Source: an uncultured Roseobacter sp. | GTDB taxonomy: Bacteria > Pseudomonadota > Alphaproteobacteria > Rhodobacterales > Rhodobacteraceae | Reading direction: 5' to 3' | Assembly (NCBI RefSeq): GCF_947495025.1 | Contig: NZ_CANLXG010000001.1 | Location: 992,001-1,056,000 of the forward strand | DNA: 64,000 bases | In this document: one piece after another, positions 1 through 14,203 of the stretch | Layout of the letters: the number at the start of each line of letters is the position of its first letter | Numbering within the stretch: the stretch's first letter is position 1 | Made by a program: the position numbers and the translations under genes | Notes under the pieces: model-generated | What the model saw: the letters and a program-made list of their open reading frames with translations, nothing else | Told to the model about the DNA's origin: nothing | The model's database searches: none

Positions 1-1
1 C

Positions 2-676
2 CTTGCCGAGGATATGTTCGGTGTGCCCGTGGCCGTCGACAACGACGCCAATCTGGTGACCCTGGCCGAACTGTGGTTCGGCAAAGGTCGCGCGATGGCG
101 GATTTTGCTGTTGTGACGATCGAACAGGGCGTTGGTATGGGGCTTGTGCTGAACCACCGTCTGTACCGCGGTGCCGGATCTCTGGGGATGGAGCTGGGCC
201 ACACCAAAGTGCAGCTGGACGGTGCCCTTTGTCAGTGTGGCCAGCGCGGGTGCCTTGAGGCCTATGTCGCCGACTACGCACTCGTACGCGAAGCCTCCAC
301 GGCGCTCGATACCGTCACAGATGCCACCATGGGCGCGGATGTGATGCTCCAGCAGCTCTACGAACAGGCCAAGGCAGGCAACGAGGCCGCGCGCATCATT
401 TTCCGTCGTGCCGGGCGTTTTCTCGCACTCGGACTTGCGAATGTTGTGAACCTCTTTGACCCTTCGCTCATCATCCTGGCCGGAGAGCGGATGCAGTACG
501 ATTACCTGTATGCGGACGATGTGATGGGCGAAATGCACCGTCTGGCGCTCAACCGCCCCGAGGATTCTCCGCAACAGGTCGAAACCCACGCCTGGGGAGA
601 TCTGATGTGGGCGCATGGCGCGGCCGCGCTCGCGCTTTCCGAAGTCGCGGACACAATGGCAGAGGGCCGCACATGA
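2..676 (+). CDS. ROK family protein (transcriptional regulator or sugar kinase), C-terminal part; 5' end lies outside the window
   Basis: Frame open from base 2; DNDANL, GVGMGL, GxELGH and CQCGQRGCLEAY zinc motif typical of ROK proteins; stop overlaps the next start (ATGA). Confidence 0.85.
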   Translation, partial: LAEDMFGVPVAVDNDANLVTLAELWFGKGRAMADFAVVTIEQGVGMGLVLNHRLYRGAGSLGMELGHTKVQLDGALCQCGQRGCLEAYVADYALVREASTALDTVTDATMGADVMLQQLYEQAKAGNEAARIIFRRAGRFLALGLANVVNLFDPSLIILAGERMQYDYLYADDVMGEMHRLALNRPEDSPQQVETHAWGDLMWAHGAAALALSEVADTMAEGRT

Positions 677-2142
677 GGTGGCTGGCCCTTGTCTGCAGCG
701 CGCAGGTCGCCTCGGCGGATGTGCTGTTTGAAGACGTCTCCGATCAGCTGCCGGCGCATATTTATGACGGCGGCTGGGAGCATTTCGTCGGTGGGGGTGT
801 CGCGGTTTTTGACTGCAACGGAGACGACCTGCCGGACCTGCTCGCTGCGGGTGGCGAGAACCCTGCCCGTCTGATGCGCAATACCGGCGGTCTGCGCTTT
901 CAGGATGCGCCACTGCCCGAACTGACCGGCACAACCGGCGCCTGGCCGCTGGATGCCGACGGAGATGGCCACCTCGACGTGATGGTGCTTCGGGTGGGCG
1001 AGAACCAGCTGCTGCGCGGGGACGGGGCCTGCGGACTTACGCCCGTCAACGATCTGCTGGGGTTCGATGGGGGCGACGCCTGGTCAACCTCTTTTTCGGC
1101 CACCTGGACGGACAACGGCCCGGTGATGGCGGTGGGGAATTACGTTGATCGCAATGACCCGGATGGTCCCTTTGAGGCCTGTGATGACAATCAGCTTCAC
1201 CACTGGGATGGCACTGGTTTTTCATCCACCACGCTGAGCCCCGGGTATTGCGCCCTCTCTGCCCTGTTTGCACGTGACGCCACAGGCACAACCCGCCTGC
1301 GCCTGTCAAACGACCGCCACTACTATGTGCGCGGTGGCAGTGAACAACTGTACGACATCGACGAGGGCCGGTTTCTCGGCCCTGGCGACGGCTGGGCGGA
1401 TGTGCAGCTCTGGGGTATGGGCATTGCCAGCCGCGACATTACCGGTGACGGCGTCTCTGAGGTGATGCTGACGTCTATGGGCGACCAGCTGATGCAGATT
1501 GCCGGTGCAGACGGCACCTATCAGGCCGCCCCCTATTCAATCGGCACCTATGCCCAGAGACCGCATATCGGCGACGACGGCCGGCCCTCTACCGGGTGGC
1601 ATGCAGAGTTTGGTGATATCAACAACGACGGCCGCCCCGATCTTTTTATCGCCAAGGGCAATGTCGATCAGATGCCGGGTCTTGCAATGGAAGACCCCAA
1701 CAGCCTGCTGCTGCAACAGGCCGACGGGACGTTTGCAGAAATCTCTGTCGCGGCGGGTGTGGCCACCACTGCAAGATCGCGCGGCGCGGCTCTTGCGGAC
1801 TTCGACAGTGACGGACGGCTGGATCTGGTGGTCATGAACCGGCGCGCGCCCATCGAGCTTTATCGGAATGTTACCCCGCAGACCGGGAACTGGCTGCAGG
1901 CGGAACTGCGGGCCCCGGCACCGAATACGCGGGCCGTTTCGGCGCTGGTGACCGTCGAAACAGCCCGGCAGAGCCAGGTTCAGGAGGTCACTGTGGGCGG
2001 CGGTCACGGCGGAGGACAGGCCGGGCCTCTGCACTTTGGCCTGGGAACCGCTGAACAGGCCCTGGTTACTGTTACCTGGCCAGACGGTACGCAGACACGT
2101 CAGTCCGTCAGGGCGAACCAGCGTCTGGTCCTGCGCCCCTAG
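673..2142 (+). CDS. CRTAC1 family / ASPIC-UnbV FG-GAP (VCBS) repeat secreted protein
   Basis: ORF 607-2142, start chosen at ATG 673; signal-peptide-like N-terminus; repeated DxNxDGxxD/FG-GAP motifs; C-terminal GGGHGGGQAGPLHFGLG...VTWPDG ASPIC/UnbV-like segment. Confidence 0.8.
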   Translation: MRWLALVCSAQVASADVLFEDVSDQLPAHIYDGGWEHFVGGGVAVFDCNGDDLPDLLAAGGENPARLMRNTGGLRFQDAPLPELTGTTGAWPLDADGDGHLDVMVLRVGENQLLRGDGACGLTPVNDLLGFDGGDAWSTSFSATWTDNGPVMAVGNYVDRNDPDGPFEACDDNQLHHWDGTGFSSTTLSPGYCALSALFARDATGTTRLRLSNDRHYYVRGGSEQLYDIDEGRFLGPGDGWADVQLWGMGIASRDITGDGVSEVMLTSMGDQLMQIAGADGTYQAAPYSIGTYAQRPHIGDDGRPSTGWHAEFGDINNDGRPDLFIAKGNVDQMPGLAMEDPNSLLLQQADGTFAEISVAAGVATTARSRGAALADFDSDGRLDLVVMNRRAPIELYRNVTPQTGNWLQAELRAPAPNTRAVSALVTVETARQSQVQEVTVGGGHGGGQAGPLHFGLGTAEQALVTVTWPDGTQTRQSVRANQRLVLRP

Positions 2143-3446
2143 CGGTCTACCGGAAGGCCACTTGGCACCTTCGCGGGAATACCGAGCCGTCCTTTTATAG
2201 CTGCTTCGTCTGTAAGACTGTCCAGAAACGCCACCAGCGACGCCACATCCCCGGCGCTGAGGTCCACGCTCCCCCGGACAACAGCCGATCTGAGCAGGGC
2301 CTGTTCGGTCGGGTTATTGTGATGCCGCCAGTCGTCCGCGCCTGCCAGGTCCGGCAGATCGACGGAACCCGGATCAAAGCCGTCAAAGGCCGACGCGGGA
2401 TCTGCGTGATAGGCAATGAATGCAGCGAGATCCGCGTGGCTGCCCGTATGCCCCCAGGGTCCGGTGGCGGTGACATTACGCAGCGATGGCGTGCGGAACG
2501 CATAGGCGTCTTCCGCTCTGCCGGTGACCCGCATCCGGCCTGTGTCCCGCACATGGTTTTCAAAACGCGCAGCTTTTCCCGGACCAAACTGCGGCACGCC
2601 CATCGCATGAAAGCTGTGGTCGGTCTGGAAGCTGCCACTGTGACAGTCCCCGCACTTTGCCTCGCCGTAAAAGAGCTCCATGCCGGCAACAGCGGCATCG
2701 CCGAGCGGTGCGCCTCCGCGCAGGAAGGCGTCAAACGGGCTGGTGTCCGACCGCCATTCGAAGGCCATGAAAGCAGCGACAGCGTCCGAGATATGAGTAA
2801 AGCCGAACCCATCCACATCAGGGAACGCCGCCCCGATCAGGGGCGCATAGCCGGGAGTGTCCCGCACCCGTGCTGCAAGCAGATCCCAGGCTCCGTCAGG
2901 TCCGGTAATGCGCCCCTGACGTACAGCTTTGCTGATCTCATTTTCGCTGTAGTGACCCGCCATTTCGTCGGCGCTCAGGACGGGAAACATCGTCTGCGCG
3001 GACAGCAGGCTTGCGAAGCCCTGGTTCATTTCCGCGCCCATAGGAGTACGGATGCCCCCCGGCTTGTCCGCGTCGACCTCAATACGGCCATCGTGAAAAA
3101 GAACCGTGAACTCCCGCGCGCCCAGATTGAACAGGGCCGGCGCATTCCGGGGGATGCGCTGTTCGGGCATGTTGTCGGGGTTAGCGACCCGATCCGGCCC
3201 CAGTCCCTGCCCCCCCTCGCCCAGTGACAGAGCAACGCCGTCGCCGGTTCCGAATTTCGGGTGATGGCAGGTCGCGCAGGAGATATTCCGGTTTCCGGAA
3301 AGGATCGGGTCGTAGAACAGCATCTGCCCGAGACGGACCTGTTCCATGTCTGTCGGCACGTAATCTGCATCCGTCACCGGTGCGGGCGGGCCTGCCATGA
3401 CAGTTGTGCCCAGAAACATCAGGGTGCCGAATATCTTTGCGCGCAT
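2139..3446 (-). CDS. Di-heme cytochrome c peroxidase, MauG/CcpA family
   Basis: Two heme c motifs CATCH and CGDCH; MRAKIFGTLMFLGTTVMAG signal peptide; start trimmed from the 532-aa ORF. Confidence 0.88.
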   Translation of the reverse strand: MRAKIFGTLMFLGTTVMAGPPAPVTDADYVPTDMEQVRLGQMLFYDPILSGNRNISCATCHHPKFGTGDGVALSLGEGGQGLGPDRVANPDNMPEQRIPRNAPALFNLGAREFTVLFHDGRIEVDADKPGGIRTPMGAEMNQGFASLLSAQTMFPVLSADEMAGHYSENEISKAVRQGRITGPDGAWDLLAARVRDTPGYAPLIGAAFPDVDGFGFTHISDAVAAFMAFEWRSDTSPFDAFLRGGAPLGDAAVAGMELFYGEAKCGDCHSGSFQTDHSFHAMGVPQFGPGKAARFENHVRDTGRMRVTGRAEDAYAFRTPSLRNVTATGPWGHTGSHADLAAFIAYHADPASAFDGFDPGSVDLPDLAGADDWRHHNNPTEQALLRSAVVRGSVDLSAGDVASLVAFLDSLTDEAAIKGRLGIPAKVPSGLPVDR

Positions 3447-3501
3447 TGGTCTTTTCCGTTGTGATCGGTTGCGGCTCCACGCCGTCAGGTTCAGTCGGTT
3501 G

Positions 3502-7114
<3,613 letters not shown>

Positions 7115-7118
<4 letters not shown>

Positions 7119-9211
7119 CCGCCGGTCTCCGGCGCCGCAAAATGAGCGACGACCACAGGCCCCACGACAGTGAACGTGCCCGACTGTGCGGGTTGCCTTA
7201 CAAAAGCGTCTTCGGCAGCGGTGCTCAGACCCCGGTACCAGCAAAGCCCGTCGGGCAACGGTGGTAAAGTCACCTCTGCCACGCCGTCACTGTTGATCAG
7301 AGCAACGTGTACCATGTCGTCCGTATCTGCTTCTTTGGGTGCATCAGCGGATCCGCGCAGCACAACGCACAGTTCAGATAAACCCGGATCACGCCAGTTC
7401 AGCGCCTGCGCGTCTGTATCAAACCAGCTGATATCCGGCAGACCGTCCGTGTCCCGCGTGTCACCATGCAGAAAACGGCTCTGCCGCAGCACGGGGTGGG
7501 CGCGCCGGAACGCTGCAAGCCCGGCGACAAATGCCGTCAGGTCCGGCTCCGCGTTCGCCCAGTCAATCCATGTGACGGTATTGTCCTGACAATAAGCGTT
7601 GTTGTTACCGTTCTGCGAATGCCCCGCCTCGTCGCCCGCAAGCAGCATCGGAGTGCCCTGCGACAGAAAAAGCGTTGCCAGCATGTTGCGCTGCCGCAGC
7701 CCGCGGCGCGCCAGTATATCCGGATCACCCGTGGGCCCCTCCACCCCGCAGTTGTCAGAATGGTTGCCGTGATGCCCGTCGCGGTTGTTTTCGCCGTTCG
7801 CCTCATTGTGGCGCCGGTTGTAGGCGGTGACATCCGCCAGCGTAAAACCGTCATGCGCGGCAAGAAAGTTCACTGAACTCCACGCGCGTCTGCCGCTGTG
7901 GTCAAAACGATCTGCCGAACCGGTCAGCCGTGCGCCAAGTTCCTGGGCTGCGTGCGCGTCCTGTTTCCAGAACCGGCGGGCCGTGTCGCGCCAGGCATCA
8001 TTCCATTCCGTAAACGGGGCCGGAAACCCACCCAGCCGGTAGCCGCCCGGGCCGATATCCCAGGGCTCTGCGATCAGTTTGACACCGGCGAGCAGCGGAT
8101 CCTGCCGCAGCGCATCAAAGAACCCCCCGGATGGATCAAACCCCTGGTCTTCACGGCCCAGCGTCGTCCCGAGATCAAAGCGGAAACCATCCACGCCCAT
8201 CGTCCCGGCCCAGAACCGCAGACTGTCCATCACCAGACGCAGCACATGCGGGCTGGACACATTCACGGTGTTCCCGGTGCCGGTATCGTTGACATAAAAA
8301 CGGGGCTGACCCTGGCGCAGACGGTAATAGGATGCATTATCCAGCCCTCTGAACGAAAGGGTCGGGCCGCGCTGGTCGCCTTCGGCGGTGTGATTGTAGA
8401 CCACATCGAGGATCACTTCGATCCCGGCCGCATGAAAGCGGCGGACCATGTCACGGAAACCTGCATAACCCTGCGGTCCGAAGTAACGCGGCTCGGGCGC
8501 AAAAAAACCAACTGTGTTATAGCCCCAGTAATTGGTCAGGCCCTTGCGCAGCAGAAACGCGTCATTCAGGAAAGCATGGACGGGCAACAGTTCAATCGCT
8601 GTGATCCCGAGACGCTGCAGGTGGTCAATGACCGCATCGCTTGCGAGCCCTTCGTATGTACCGCGCAAAGCGTCGCTGACGTCAGGATGCAGTTGTGTCA
8701 GCCCTTTGACATGCGCCTCATAAATTACTGTTTCATCCCATGGGCGGTGCAGGTGTGATGCGTCGGTGCGAAAAAACGCGAGGTCCGGCACCACGGATTT
8801 GGGCACGAAAGGCGCTGAATCCCGGGTGTCAAAAGACAGGTCTTCGTTTGCCGCAGTCGCATCATAGCCAAGCAACTGGGGGCCATTCTGCCAGGCACCG
8901 CGGAGTTCCCGCGTATAGGGATCCATCAGCAGTTTGTGCGGGTTGAAGCGGTGACCCTGCTCCGGTGCGTAAGGCCCGCAGACGCGGTATCCATAGGCAG
9001 CGCCCGGTTTCAGCCCCGGAACGAACCCATGCCAGATATCGCCCGTGCGTTCGGGCAGCACCAGGCGCTGTTCTTCTTTGCTGCCATCCGCAGAAAACAG
9101 GCACAGTTCGATCCGGTGCGCATGCGCTGAAAAGACCGCAAAATTTACCCCGTCATCCCGCGGCACAGCGCCCATGGGATGCGGTGTGCCCGCAGTGATG
9201 TGACAGGCCAT
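7115..9211 (-). CDS. glgX: Glycogen debranching enzyme GlgX
   Basis: GH13 motifs (DVVYNHTAEG, GFRFDLGTTLGR, NFLAAHDGFTL, RNMLATLFLSQGTPMLLAGDE); start trimmed to MACHITAG. Confidence 0.93.
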
Positions 9212-9224
9212 ACCAGGCGTCCCG

Positions 9225-10667
9225 TCAGGTTTCGGCGCCGACAAGGCCGCGGTAAAGCGCCATATAGTCGTTCGCCGCACTGTCCCAGCCGACCGGGTGC
9301 TTCATGGCCCTGCGCATCATGCCCGCCCAGACATCAGGCTGTGCAAAAAGATCGCAGGTGCGTGAAATGGCATCCTCCAGCGCTGCAGTAGTAACCGGAG
9401 CAAACTGCACTCCTGTTGCCACGTTTGCGGCCAGTGCAGCCTCATTCGCGTCGATCACCGTGTCGGCAAGCCCGCCAGTCCGTGCCACCACCGGCAACGT
9501 CCCGTAGCGCAGACCATAGAGCTGGGTCAGACCACAGGGTTCGAACCTGGAGGGGATCAGGATGGCGTCGCTGCCTGCCTGCATGAGGTGCGACAGCGGC
9601 TCGTCATAGCCGATGACGGCACCAACGGCACCCGGCCATTTGTGCACTGCCGCAGCAAATCCCGTTTCCAGCGCACGATCGCCACTGCCCAGAACAGCCA
9701 GGCGCCCCCCCTGCGACACCAGCCAGGGCAACGCTTCGAGCAGGAGATCAAGACCCTTTTGCGTTGTCAGACGACTGATCACGCAGAACAGCGGACCGGG
9801 TCCATCCTCAAGGCCAAACCGTTTCATCAGGGCGCGCCGGTTCTTCTGCCTGGATCTGAGACCCCGCGATGTGTAGCGCGCCGCGATATGCGGGTCGGTG
9901 GCCGGGTTCCATACGTCAGTGTCTATGCCATTCAGAATGCCCGTCAGGTCCTGGCGGCGATAGCGCATCAGACCTTCAAGCCCCATACCGAACTCCGGCA
10001 GCATCAGTTCGCGCGCATAGGTCGGGCTGACGGTCGTGATGCGGTCTGCCATGGCCAGACCAGCTTTAAGGAAGCCAAGCTGACCCCAGAATTCTGCCCC
10101 GTCGCGGGTAAAGTGGCGGCGCTCCAGGCCGAGCTTTTTCATCAGTTTCGGATCATAAAGTCCCTGAAAGGCAATGTTGTGGATCGTCATCACCGTGGGG
10201 GGCGGATTTGCCGACAGCTGGCTCATGTAAGCCGGGACAAGCCCTGCCTGCCAGTCGTGCATATTGACAAGGTCGGGCTGCCAGTCCTCCAGCGCACCCG
10301 TCCCTACTGCCGCCGCCGCGCGCGAAAGGGCTGCAAAACGTTCGGCATTGTCGGGCCAGTCCTGCCCGTCAGACCCGAGATAGATCGCACCCGGTCGGTC
10401 GTACAGGTGCGGCGCATCCAGAAGCAGAAGGTCAATACCTTCGGCCGAACAGGCAAGCAGACGCGCCTGACCTCCCATCAGATCAGGCAGGGACCAGACT
10501 TCCTTTGCCTGTTCTGCCAGGGGCCTCAGAGCGGGATAAGCCGGCAGCATCACCCGGGCCTCTGCACCGGTCTGCGCCAGGGCCTTTGGAACGGCACCGA
10601 TCACATCTGCCAGCCCGCCCGTTTTTACAAAGGGCGCGCATTCTGAGGCAACGAAGAGAACTTTCAT
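9225..10667 (-). CDS. glgA: Glycogen synthase (ADP-glucose)
   Basis: [27 protein letters not shown]-like N-terminus; GT5 C-terminal [22 protein letters not shown]. Confidence 0.95.
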   Translation of the reverse strand: [480 protein letters not shown]

Positions 10668-10671
10668 CCTG

Positions 10672-11931
10672 TCAGAGATCCAGTCTGTCGATCATGGGTT
10701 GCGTGATCAGACAGATCCCGTTGTCTGTCCGCCGGAACCGTTTCGCGTCCAGATCCGCATCCTCACCGACGACAAGACCTGCAGGAATGACCACGCCCCG
10801 GTCAATTACGACATTCGTAAGCCGCGCGTTCCGGTTGATTTCGGCATAGGGCATCGCAACGACGCCTCTGAGTTCCGAGTAGGAATGCGTGCGGACACCA
10901 GTAAACAGAAAACACCGGTCCAGCTGTGATCCCGAGATAATGCATCCGCCGGAAACCATGGAAGAGACCGCATGGCCGCGTCGCCCTGCCTCGTTGTGGA
11001 TGAATTTCGCAGGCGGCGTAAGTTCCGAATACGTCCAGATCGGCCATTCGGTATCGTATAGATCAAGGTCAGGCTCGAAGTCTGTAAGGTCGATATTTGC
11101 CTGCCAGAAGGCATCGACTGTACCGACGTCCCGCCAGTACGATCCAATCTCGTTTTCGGTGCGGACGCAGGACCGGCTGAAAGGGTGCGCGATTGCTTTG
11201 CCTTCGGCGACAATCTTCGGAATGATGTCGCCGCCAAAATCGTGATTGTATCCGGGCTCTGCCGCTGCTTGGGCCATAATCCGGAAAAGATATTCCGTCT
11301 CAAAGACGTAAATGCCCATAGACGCCAGCGCGCGATCAGGGTCATTCGGCATCGCAGGCGGGTCTTTGGGTTTTTCCACAAAGTCGAGGATGCGGTCTTC
11401 TGTATCGACTTTCATCACACCGAATGCAGTGGCTTCCATCCGTGGAACCTCGATACATCCCACGGTAACATCAGCACCGCTTTCGACATGGTGCTTGATC
11501 ATCAGGGAATAGTCCTGCTTGTAAATGTGGTCCCCTGCCAGAATGACAATGTACTTCGGCCCGTAGCCTTCGATGATGTCCTTGTTCTGGGCAACAGCAT
11601 CGGCTGTACCTTTGTACCAGTTCTCATTGTTCATCTGCTGGGACGCGGGCAGAATATCCAGCGACTCGTTGCGTTCGGCGCGGAAAAAGCTCCAGCCGCG
11701 CTGCAGATGCCGGATCAGCGAATGGGCCTTGTACTGTGTCGCCACACCGATCCGGCGGATACCCGAATTCACGGCATTGGAGAGCGGAAAGTCGATGATC
11801 CGGCTCTTACCACCGAAATACATCGCAGGTTTGGCACGGATGTCCGTCAGTTCGTAAAGGCGACTGCCCCGCCCACCTGCCAGGACAAATGCCATAGTCT
11901 GCTGTGCAAGCCGCTGCGATTCCGTGTTCAT
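10672..11931 (-). CDS. glgC: Glucose-1-phosphate adenylyltransferase
   Basis: [61 protein letters not shown] signature. Confidence 0.96.
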   Translation of the reverse strand: MNTESQRLAQQTMAFVLAGGRGSRLYELTDIRAKPAMYFGGKSRIIDFPLSNAVNSGIRRIGVATQYKAHSLIRHLQRGWSFFRAERNESLDILPASQQMNNENWYKGTADAVAQNKDIIEGYGPKYIVILAGDHIYKQDYSLMIKHHVESGADVTVGCIEVPRMEATAFGVMKVDTEDRILDFVEKPKDPPAMPNDPDRALASMGIYVFETEYLFRIMAQAAAEPGYNHDFGGDIIPKIVAEGKAIAHPFSRSCVRTENEIGSYWRDVGTVDAFWQANIDLTDFEPDLDLYDTEWPIWTYSELTPPAKFIHNEAGRRGHAVSSMVSGGCIISGSQLDRCFLFTGVRTHSYSELRGVVAMPYAEINRNARLTNVVIDRGVVIPAGLVVGEDADLDAKRFRRTDNGICLITQPMIDRLDL

Positions 11932-11975
11932 TCAAGTTCCTCCCCTGATTTCCCTGCTCCCTGTATACACCGCGA

Positions 11976-14174
11976 TCAGTCGCGCGCGGGTACGAAAAAC
12001 AACGTGGTCAGGGGGGGCAGCGTCAGGCTGAGCGCCCACGACCTGCCCGAAACGCCGTGCTCTGTCGCCTCGGCGCTCCCCAGATTTCCGTTCCCGTTCC
12101 CGCCGTATACGGCAGCGTTCGTGTTCAAACGCTCGAGCCAGCGGCCTGGTTCCGGAACCCCCACCAGATAATTTTCGCGCGCTACCGGTGTCATGTTCGA
12201 AACGACAAGCACCGGTGGTGTATCTTCACGCCCGTGCCGGAGCCACGCGAAAACAGAGTGTTCGGCATTGTTCTCGTCCAGCCATTCAAACCCATCGGGC
12301 GATGCATCCTGCTGATAAAGCGCCGGAAACTCGCGGTAGACACCGTTCAGGTCACGCACAAGATTCTGCACCCCCCGGTGCAGTGCATTGTCGAGCAGAT
12401 GCCAGTCAAGGCTGCCGTCGTGGTTCCACTCACGGCCCTGCGCAAATTCCCCCCCCATAAACAAAAGCTTTTTGCCGGGATGTCCCCACATGAACCCGTA
12501 GTATGCGCGAAGATTGGCGAACTTCTCTTCACCTTCGCCGGGCATCTTGTCGAGCAGAGAGCCTTTGCCATGCACAACTTCATCATGGCTGAGCGGCAGT
12601 ACAAAGTTCTCGGAGAACGCGTAATGCAGGCCGAAAGTCATTTTGGAATGGTGGTATTTCCGGTGAACGGGATCTTCGCTCATATAGCTGAGCGTGTCGT
12701 TCATCCATCCCATGTTCCACTTGAAACCAAATCCCAGACCGCCCTGATCCGCAGGTGCAGTCACGCCCGGAAAAGCAGTGGATTCCTCGGCAACCGTCAT
12801 AATCCCCGGCACCTCGCCATAGGTCCGGGTGTTCATTTCCTGCAGAAAGGCGATCGCTTCATAGTTTTCACGCCCGCCGTCCTTGTTGGGAATCCACTCT
12901 CCGTCTTTGCGCGAATAATCGCGGTAGAGCATCGAGGCAACAGCATCAACACGCAGGCCGTCGACATGGTGCTCCTGCAGCCAGTAAAGCGCATTGGCTG
13001 TCAGATAATTGCAGACCTCTGCGCGCCCATAGTTGAACACCAGCGTATTCCAGTCGGGGTGAAACCCTTCTTTGCGATCGGCGTGTTCATAAAGATGGGT
13101 ACCATCAAACAGACCGATCCCATGCGCGTCTTCGGGGAAATGCCCCGGCACCCAGTCAAGGATGAGGCCCATACCGGCATTGTGACAGGCCTCGACAAAC
13201 GCACGGAATTCGTCAGCTGTACCGTGCCGTATTGTCGGTGCGTAAAGACCGACAGGCTGATACCCCCACGAGCCGTCGAAGGGAAATTCTGACACCGGCA
13301 TCAGCTCGATATGTGTGAACCCCAGATCGGCGGCATAGGCCACAAGGTCTCTGGCGTGTTCGTGATAGCTCAGCGGCCTGTTGCCCTCCTCGGGGACGCG
13401 CCGCCATGACCCAAGATGCACCTCGTAGACTGACACAGGCCTGTCAAACCGCTGGCACTCTGCGCGGCGGGCCATCCACGGGCCATCCTGCCAGTCATAC
13501 CCTTCGATCCTGCGGACAACAGAACCCGTCCGGGGCGGATGCTCGGCCCCGAAGCCAAAGGGGTCCGCTTTCTGAGGCAGGGCCTTGCCGGCAGCGTCAA
13601 GAAGCTCGTATTTATAAACCGTCCCCTCGCCAACGCAGGGGACGAATATTTCCCAGACGCCGGTGGCGCCGCGCCGGCGCATTGTGTGACGTCTGCCGTC
13701 CCACAGGTTAAAGTCTCCTACAACAGAGACACGGGAGGCGTTTGGCGCCCAGACAGCGAAATGCGTACCCGCAGAGCCCTCATGCGTCATTACATGCGCG
13801 CCAAGCACACGCCACAGCTGACGATGGGCGCCCTCGCTGATCAGGTGCTCGTCCATTTCACCGATCACCGGACCGAACCGATAGGCATCCTCTTCGGTCC
13901 AGGTATGCCCGTTTGCTGTTATCCTGTAGCGATAGGCAAAAGATTTTTTGCGGCGCGAAGCCACGCCCTCAAAAAGACCGGGCGCGTCCGGTACCGGCGA
14001 CAGATTTACGATCCGCCTGCCAGTCTTTGTGTCGATGGCTTCAATAACCTCTGCCCCGGGCACAAAGGCACGCAGGGTAAAACGTCCGTCCGCATTGTGC
14101 AGACCCAGCACCGAAAAGGGGTCTGGATGGGTGCCCGAAACAATACGGTGTCTGTCGGTGTCACTGAGGGTCAA
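11976..14174 (-). CDS. glgB: 1,4-alpha-glucan branching enzyme
   Basis: GDFNLWDGRRH, VSVYEVHLGSWRR, DWVPGHFPEDAHGIGLFDGTHLYEH, GLRVDAVASMLYRDYSRKDGEWIPN. Confidence 0.96.
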   Translation of the reverse strand: MTLSDTDRHRIVSGTHPDPFSVLGLHNADGRFTLRAFVPGAEVIEAIDTKTGRRIVNLSPVPDAPGLFEGVASRRKKSFAYRYRITANGHTWTEEDAYRFGPVIGEMDEHLISEGAHRQLWRVLGAHVMTHEGSAGTHFAVWAPNASRVSVVGDFNLWDGRRHTMRRRGATGVWEIFVPCVGEGTVYKYELLDAAGKALPQKADPFGFGAEHPPRTGSVVRRIEGYDWQDGPWMARRAECQRFDRPVSVYEVHLGSWRRVPEEGNRPLSYHEHARDLVAYAADLGFTHIELMPVSEFPFDGSWGYQPVGLYAPTIRHGTADEFRAFVEACHNAGMGLILDWVPGHFPEDAHGIGLFDGTHLYEHADRKEGFHPDWNTLVFNYGRAEVCNYLTANALYWLQEHHVDGLRVDAVASMLYRDYSRKDGEWIPNKDGGRENYEAIAFLQEMNTRTYGEVPGIMTVAEESTAFPGVTAPADQGGLGFGFKWNMGWMNDTLSYMSEDPVHRKYHHSKMTFGLHYAFSENFVLPLSHDEVVHGKGSLLDKMPGEGEEKFANLRAYYGFMWGHPGKKLLFMGGEFAQGREWNHDGSLDWHLLDNALHRGVQNLVRDLNGVYREFPALYQQDASPDGFEWLDENNAEHSVFAWLRHGREDTPPVLVVSNMTPVARENYLVGVPEPGRWLERLNTNAAVYGGNGNGNLGSAEATEHGVSGRSWALSLTLPPLTTLFFVPARD

Positions 14175-14203
14175 AGACCAACTCCTTTCCCGGCTCAGAC
14201 GGA

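Noticed and set aside
12057-13292. 411-aa plus-strand ORF opposite glgB
   Set aside because: Shadow ORF of the branching enzyme gene.
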